Assembly (NCBI RefSeq): GCF_036195045.1
Contig: NZ_CP108100.1
Coordinates: 806,001-870,000 of the forward strand
Length of the DNA: 64,000 nt
From: Streptomyces sp. NBC_00236
Lineage (GTDB): Bacteria > Actinomycetota > Actinomycetes > Streptomycetales > Streptomycetaceae
Reading direction: 5' to 3'
Under the pieces are notes generated by a model. That model was not told the origin of the DNA and did not search any database. It saw only the letters and a program-made list of their open reading frames with translations. Positions 59,812-64,000 of this stretch are shown piece after piece (within the stretch, counting starts at the first letter, position 1; each line of letters starts with the position of its first letter). The position numbers and the translations under genes were made by a program.

Positions 59812-60297
59812 TCAGAACTCCCGCAGTCGCCGCTCCAGCCGTCCGATGGCGGCCCGGACGCCTCCTCCGTACCCGTCGTCCATACCGTCGTCCGCGAGGA
59901 CTCCCGAGGCCTGCCGGGCCCGGTCCAGATGGATCCGGGCGGCGGCGGGCCGTTCGAGTTTCAGGTAGTCCGCCGCGAGGTTGAGGTGCAGCGAGGGACG
60001 GAAGGCACGCACGGCGAGCGCGTCCCGGTGCCCGGCCATGCCGTCGCCGGTCAGCGTCTGGGCGGCGGTGAAGGCCCGCAGGTCCCAGGCCAGCTCGTCG
60101 CCGGGGTCGTCCTGGGTGTCGGCCATGTAGTGCGCGAGAGCGCACCGGTGCCAGGCGTCACCGCCCTCGCCGATCTCCGCCCAGAGGGCGCCGAAGCGGT
60201 TGCGGGCCTCCTCCCGGTCACCACCGTGGAGCAACATGACCGCCTGGCCGATTCTGGTCATGACGACGTCCTGCGACGCCTCCTGCTGCTCCGTCAC
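59812..60297 (-). CDS. TPR-like helical protein
   Basis: 161 residues, helical. VVMTRIGQAVMLLHGGDREEARNRFGALWAEIG, WHRCALAHYMADTQDDPGDELAWDLRAF and LHLNLAADYLKLERPAAARIHLDRARQ give a tetratricopeptide-like pattern similar to the protein at 7794-8447 (both have the AHYxA-type second helix). GTG 60297 has a GGGAGA site. Function unknown. A 167-bp gap follows upstream towards ung, in which I see nothing distinctive. Confidence 0.72.
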   Translation of the reverse strand: MTEQQEASQDVVMTRIGQAVMLLHGGDREEARNRFGALWAEIGEGGDAWHRCALAHYMADTQDDPGDELAWDLRAFTAAQTLTGDGMAGHRDALAVRAFRPSLHLNLAADYLKLERPAAARIHLDRARQASGVLADDGMDDGYGGGVRAAIGRLERRLREF

Positions 60298-60464
60298 CGC
60301 GGTCTCCCTCGCACCTGTCCGCCCACGCCCGGCCGATCGGTCCCGGCACACTCCGGCTGCCGCCTCCGGAGGAAACCTGCCGGTCTCTGCCGGTTCCCTC
60401 CGGTTACAGCCGGTTCGACGCTAGTCGCCGCGGCGGACATTCGCACTCAGGCTCCGGCGCGCCC

Positions 60465-61148
60465 TCAGCCCAGGTCGGGGATGCGCCAGTCGATGGGCGG
60501 GTGGCCCTGCGCCGCGACCGCCTCGTTGATCTGCGTGAACGGACGCGAGCCGAAGAACTTCTTCGCCGAGAGCGGCGAGGGGTGCGCACCCTTCACCACC
60601 ACGTGACGCTCCTCGTCGATCAGCGGAAGCTTCTTCTGGGCGTAATTGCCCCAGAGCACGAAGACCGCCGGGTCGGGCCGTGCGGCGACGGCGCGGATCA
60701 CGGCGTCGGTGACCTTCTCCCAGCCCTTGCCCTTGTGGGAGTTGGCCTCACCGGCACGCACCGTCAGTACCGCGTTGAGGAGGAGCACACCCTGCTCGGC
60801 CCACGGCATCAGATACCCGTTGTCCGGGACCGGCAGGCCGAGCTCCTCCTTCATCTCCTTGTAGATGTTGCGCAGGGAGGGCGGCGTCTTCACGCCCGGC
60901 CGCACGGAGAAGCACAGACCGTGCCCCTGACCCTCGCCGTGGTACGGGTCCTGGCCGAGGACCAGGACCTTCACCTTGTCGTACGGGGTCGCCTCCAGGG
61001 CCGCGAACACCTGCTCCCGGGGCGGATAGACCGGCCCGTCGGCCCGCTCCTTCTCGACGAATTCCATGAGCTCCCTGAAGTAGGGGCTCTCGAGCTCATC
61101 GCCGAGTACGCCGCGCCAGGACTCGGGCAGCGGGTAGGTGTCGGTCAC
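60465..61148 (-). CDS. ung: Uracil-DNA glycosylase
   Basis: 227 residues. Family 1 UDG motifs are exact: GQDPYHGEGQ (catalytic Asp) near residue 65, LLNAVLTVRAGEANSH near 128-143, and GAHPSPLSAKKF near 188-199. It removes uracil from DNA. GTG 61148 with CGGAGG site; an ATG at 61211 falls inside the terminator of the upstream gene. Confidence 0.97.
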   Translation of the reverse strand: MTDTYPLPESWRGVLGDELESPYFRELMEFVEKERADGPVYPPREQVFAALEATPYDKVKVLVLGQDPYHGEGQGHGLCFSVRPGVKTPPSLRNIYKEMKEELGLPVPDNGYLMPWAEQGVLLLNAVLTVRAGEANSHKGKGWEKVTDAVIRAVAARPDPAVFVLWGNYAQKKLPLIDEERHVVVKGAHPSPLSAKKFFGSRPFTQINEAVAAQGHPPIDWRIPDLG

Positions 61149-61210
61149 GTCAACAACCTCCGGTAAGCAATTCGGTTCTTGATCCCAGAACCTACCGGGG
61201 GCCACTGACA

Positions 61211-61239
61211 ACGGACCCCGGGGAGCCCCCGGGGTCCGT
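61211..61239 (-). terminator. Terminator hairpin, 13-bp perfect stem
   Basis: acggaccccgggg (61211-61223), 3-nt loop, ccccggggtccgt (61227-61239), just behind the solute-binding protein stop and before ung. Confidence 0.85.
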
Positions 61240-61253
61240 GGCCGGCGGACCGG

Positions 61254-62840
61254 CTACCAACTGGCCTTGCGGTACAGCTCCCACATCTGCATGACCGTCT
61301 GCGGGTCCAGCGCGCGCTCGCCGCCGCCGATGTCCTCGCCCGCGGCGACATAGAGCTTGCCCTGCCACAGCGGCAGCAGCCGGACGTCGTCGACGAGGAT
61401 CTCCTGGGCCCGCTCGAACTGCTTGCTGACCGCGCCGCGGTCGCTCTCCTTGCGGGACTGGGGCAGCAGCTGGTTCGTGATCTCGTCCTTCACGTAGGGC
61501 ATGCCGGTGACGCTGTCCTTGCCGACGAACGGGGCGATGAAGTTGTCGGGATCCGGGAAGTCCGGGAACCAGCCGCGCCCGAAGACGGGGTACTGGCCCT
61601 TCGTGAAGCCCTCCTGGAAGGTCTTCCAGGGCTTGCTCTTCAGGGTGATCCTGAACAGCCCGGAGGCTTCCAGCTGGCGCTTGAGTTCCGCGAACTCGGG
61701 GGCCGTCGACGATCCGTAGCGGTCGGTCGTGAACCAGAACGTCATCGCGACCGGCTCGGTGATGCCGGCCTTGGTGAGGATCCTCTCGGCCTTCTTCCTG
61801 TCCGGGTCGCCGAACGTGTCGAAGAAGCTCGTGGTGTGCGCCGCGATGCCCTTGGGGACCATGGAGTAGAGCGGCTCGGCAGTTCCCCGGTAGACCTTGG
61901 CCACCAGCGCGTCACGGTCCACGAGCTGGGCTATCGCGCGCCGGACGGCCGGGTTCCCGGCCGCCGGGTCCTCCGGGTTGAAGACCAGGAAGCGGATGTC
62001 GGCGCCGACCGACTCGACGATCTGCAGGTCGCTGTCGGCGTCCTTGTTGTCCTCGAGGTTCACGACCTCCTCGGCACCCAGACCGCGGTACGTGGCGTCG
62101 ATCTCGTCCTTCTTGAGCGCCGCGACCATGGCGCCGGACTCCTTGAAGTACCGGATGGTCACCGCGTCGTTCTTGCGGTCGGCGAAGCCCTTGTAGTCGG
62201 GGTTCCGCACCAGCTCGGAACGGTCCCCCGGCTCGTAGTCGTCGAGGAGGTAGGGACCGGACCCGGTGACCTTGCCGTCGTCGCGGATCTTGTGCTTCGA
62301 GTACGCGCTGGGCGCCACGAGGGACATGGCCGGCGTGGCCAGCACGAACGGGAAGGTGGCGTCCGGCTTGCTCAGGTGGAAGACGACGACGTCGTCGCCC
62401 TTGGTCTCCACCCGGTCGAGCGAGCCGAGCATGCCCACCGGGCCGCCCTTGACCGCGATGGACCTGATCCGGTCGATGGAGTACTTCACGGCCTCGGCGT
62501 CGAGCTTGTCACCGTTGGAGAACTTCAGACCCTTGCGGAGCTCGCAGCGGTAGGCGGTGCTGGTGTTGTCGGTGAACCGGCAGTTGTCCGCGGCGTCGGG
62601 CTCGGGGCTCGTGCTGCCGGTGGGAAAGCTCACCAGGGTCTGGAACACGTTGCGCATCAGCTCCCAGGAGCCGTCCCAGGCCGCGGCGGGATCAAGGGTC
62701 GACGGCGAACTGGTGGTCCCGACCGACAGCTTCTGTTCCACGTCCGAATCGCCGCCGGGGAGCAGACCGCAGCCGGCCAGCAAAGACAGGGAAGCAAGGG
62801 CTGCAGCAGCCTGCAGACTGGCCCGGTAGAACACGTGCAC
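61254..62840 (-). CDS. ABC transporter solute-binding lipoprotein (peptide/nickel type, SBP_bac_5)
   Basis: 528 residues. Lipoprotein signal peptide with LLAGC box near residue 20-24, then the SBP_bac_5 fold: TTSSPSTLDPAAAWDGSW near 42-59, LRKGLKFSNGDKLDAEAVKYSIDR near 104-127, and YLLDDYEPGDRSELVRNPDYKG near 197-218. Binds oligopeptides or similar solutes outside the membrane. No permease or ATPase is adjacent, so it is an orphan. The GTG start is followed by MHVFYRASLQ. A terminator ends the transcript. Confidence 0.93.
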   Translation of the reverse strand: MHVFYRASLQAAAALASLSLLAGCGLLPGGDSDVEQKLSVGTTSSPSTLDPAAAWDGSWELMRNVFQTLVSFPTGSTSPEPDAADNCRFTDNTSTAYRCELRKGLKFSNGDKLDAEAVKYSIDRIRSIAVKGGPVGMLGSLDRVETKGDDVVVFHLSKPDATFPFVLATPAMSLVAPSAYSKHKIRDDGKVTGSGPYLLDDYEPGDRSELVRNPDYKGFADRKNDAVTIRYFKESGAMVAALKKDEIDATYRGLGAEEVVNLEDNKDADSDLQIVESVGADIRFLVFNPEDPAAGNPAVRRAIAQLVDRDALVAKVYRGTAEPLYSMVPKGIAAHTTSFFDTFGDPDRKKAERILTKAGITEPVAMTFWFTTDRYGSSTAPEFAELKRQLEASGLFRITLKSKPWKTFQEGFTKGQYPVFGRGWFPDFPDPDNFIAPFVGKDSVTGMPYVKDEITNQLLPQSRKESDRGAVSKQFERAQEILVDDVRLLPLWQGKLYVAAGEDIGGGERALDPQTVMQMWELYRKASW

Positions 62841-62928
62841 GCTCCTCGATCAGCCATGGGTCGGCAGACCATACCGCAGCGCCCCGCCGGGTCAATCCGC
62901 TGGCCCGACGGGGCACTTGAGTCAATCA

Positions 62929-62950
62929 GGGCCAAAACGGCCCAGGCCGT
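62929..62950 (-). terminator. Small terminator-like hairpin
   Basis: gggcc/ggccc (62929-62933, 62939-62943) and overlapping acggcc/ggccgt (62937-62950), right behind the minus-strand SDR stop. Confidence 0.5.
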
Positions 62951-62952
62951 TC

Positions 62953-63708
62953 TCAGCCCACGCCGGCATTCAGGAAAATCCCGCCGTCGACCACGAGGGT
63001 CTGGCCGGTGATCCAGTCGGACTGGCTCGACGTGAGGAAGGCCGCGGCACCGCCGATGTCCGCGGGGACGCCGAGCCGGCCGAGCGGGTAGGCGGCGGCC
63101 GCCTCCGCCTCACGGCCCTCGTACAGGGCCTGCGCGAACTTCGTCTTCACGACCGCCGGAGCGATCGAGTTGACCCGCACGACCGGCGCGAACTCGTGTG
63201 CCAGCTGCAGGGTCAGATTGACCATGGCCGCCTTGCTCATGCCGTACGCGCCGATGAACGGCGAGGCGGAGACACCCGCGACGGAGGCGATGTTGACGAT
63301 CGCCCCGCCGTTCTCCTTCTGCCAGGCCTTCCAGGTCTGCTGGGCGAAGCCGAGCGCCGAGATCACGTTCGTCTCGAAGACCTTGCGGGCCACGTTGAGG
63401 TCGAGCTCGGCGATCGGCCCGAAGACCGGGTTCGTACCGGCGTTGTTGACCAGGAAGTCGACCCGGCCGAACGCCTCCATCGTGCGCTCGACGGCGGCCG
63501 CCTGATGCGCCTCGTCGTGCGCCTTGCCCGCGACGGCGATGACCCGGTCGGAACCGAGCGCCTCGACGGCCTCCTTCAGCGCGTCCTCGCCGCGCCCGGT
63601 GATGCACACCCGGTCGCCGCGGGCGACGAGCGCCTCGGCGATGCCGTAGCCGATGCCCCGGCTCGCACCGGTGATCAGCGCGACCTTGCCACTGTCCTGC
63701 ACAGTCAT
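62953..63708 (-). CDS. SDR-family oxidoreductase (FabG-like)
   Basis: 251 residues, classical SDR: cofactor loop TGASRGIGYGIAEAL near 13-27, NNAGTNPVFG near 90, active-site Ser in ASVAGVSA near 145 and YGMSK (Tyr and Lys) near 155-159. Arg after the first strand pair suggests NADP(H). Annotated relatives are 3-oxoacyl-ACP reductases; the real substrate is unknown. It lies 20 bp behind another SDR on the same strand, probably one operon. Confidence 0.93.
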   Translation of the reverse strand: MTVQDSGKVALITGASRGIGYGIAEALVARGDRVCITGRGEDALKEAVEALGSDRVIAVAGKAHDEAHQAAAVERTMEAFGRVDFLVNNAGTNPVFGPIAELDLNVARKVFETNVISALGFAQQTWKAWQKENGGAIVNIASVAGVSASPFIGAYGMSKAAMVNLTLQLAHEFAPVVRVNSIAPAVVKTKFAQALYEGREAEAAAAYPLGRLGVPADIGGAAAFLTSSQSDWITGQTLVVDGGIFLNAGVG

Positions 63709-63728
63709 GATGTCCGTAACCCTTCGGG

Positions 63729-64000
63729 TCAGTTGAGCGGTCCGCCGGCGACGTACATGACCTGGCCCGAGACGAAGCCCGCGTCGTCGCCCGAGAAGAA
63801 GGCGATGGCGTTGGCGATGTCCTCCGGGAAGCCGACGCGCTGGACCGGGATCTGGGTGGCTGCGGCGGCCTGGAACTCCTCGAAGCCCATGCCGACGCGC
63901 TCAGCGGTCTGCGCGGTCATCTCGGTGACGATGAAACCCGGCGCGACGGCGTTGGCGGTGATGCCGAACTTGCCGAGCTCCTTGGCGAGCGTCTTCGTGA
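63729..64000 (-). CDS. SDR-family oxidoreductase (FabG-like), N-terminal part missing
   Basis: The C-terminal 90 codons of a second SDR whose start lies beyond the window edge. It reads TKTLAKELGKFGITANAVAPGFIVTEM, the conserved post-catalytic strand and helix, then QRVGFPEDIANAIAFFSGDDAGFVSGQVMYVAGGPLN, the typical FabG end. The short internal ATG at 63920 is not the start. It is upstream of, and probably co-transcribed with, the other SDR gene. Confidence 0.92.
   Translation of the reverse strand, partial: TKTLAKELGKFGITANAVAPGFIVTEMTAQTAERVGMGFEEFQAAAATQIPVQRVGFPEDIANAIAFFSGDDAGFVSGQVMYVAGGPLN

Noticed and set aside
1..64000. tRNA, rRNA or riboswitch genes
   Set aside because: I scanned the intergenic gaps for cloverleaf-like arms and known aptamer cores and saw none I could support.

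Overview
The window is a stretch of actinobacterial chromosome, almost certainly Streptomyces. It has very high GC, strong third-position GC bias, frequent GTG/TTG starts, 4-bp ATGA gene overlaps and many small one- or two-gene operons. Several products are characteristic of the genus: a divergent third EF-Tu, a MocR regulator paired with an EamA transporter, and an apolipoprotein N-acyltransferase. From memory, the gene content (purB, sbcCD, a tuf3-like gene, uppP, lnt, ung, fabG-like genes) resembles the S. coelicolor SCO125x-SCO134x interval. That synteny is recollection, not computed here.

Layout. 1-5.5 kb: two CNNM/CBS membrane proteins (the first cut by the window edge), an SGNH hydrolase, purB and a Mug-type glycosylase. 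5.5-9.7 kb: an accessory patch. A hypothetical gene is followed by a candidate 3.3-kb mobile element bounded by imperfect 34-bp inverted repeats (6350-6383 and 9658-9691). The element holds a doubly frameshifted IS630-type transposase, a TPR-like gene and an unusual MerR regulator whose C-terminal half looks like a DNA sliding clamp. The MerR gene has its own operator and promoter. 9.8-15.5 kb: an ABC-2 exporter divergent from a histidine kinase/LuxR response regulator pair, then a ROK regulator convergent with a GntR/UTRA regulator. 16-24.5 kb: an alpha/beta hydrolase, an EamA exporter with its divergent MocR regulator, a 28-bp tandem-repeat array, a frameshifted PhoD-type phosphatase, a membrane-ACT-GNAT fusion, and a PLP gamma-lyase/synthase divergent from an Lrp regulator. 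24.5-33.7 kb: a DUF885 peptidase-like protein, rhodanese plus a second Lrp, the SbcCD nuclease, YigZ, a CoA-binding protein and an AAC(3)-type acetyltransferase. 33.8-43.8 kb: single genes including a membrane orphan, a YbaK deacylase, an XRE-cupin/EamA divergent pair, two hexapeptide-repeat proteins, DedA, a thioesterase, a Pro/Gln-rich anchored protein, an MFS transporter, a spermidine-synthase-like protein and a patatin. 43.9-50.4 kb: divergent EF-Tu, AlkD-like protein, TVP38, UppP and a large beta-helix pentapeptide-type protein. 50.5-64 kb: small proteins, flavin reductase, USP, an NTF2-like protein, Lnt, a Gfo/FAD-monooxygenase pair with divergent TetR, a lipoprotein, a second TPR-like protein, Ung, an oligopeptide-type binding protein and two SDRs (the last cut by the window edge).

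How the genes work together. There is no biosynthetic cluster. Most content is housekeeping or lineage-conserved: DNA repair (Mug, Ung, AlkD-like, SbcCD), envelope lipid and lipoprotein metabolism (UppP, Lnt, DedA, TVP38), and regulator/target pairs reading from shared intergenic operators. The most unusual piece is the IS630-associated MerR-sliding clamp/TPR operon. Clear inverted repeats serve as terminators or operators in many gaps and are listed individually.
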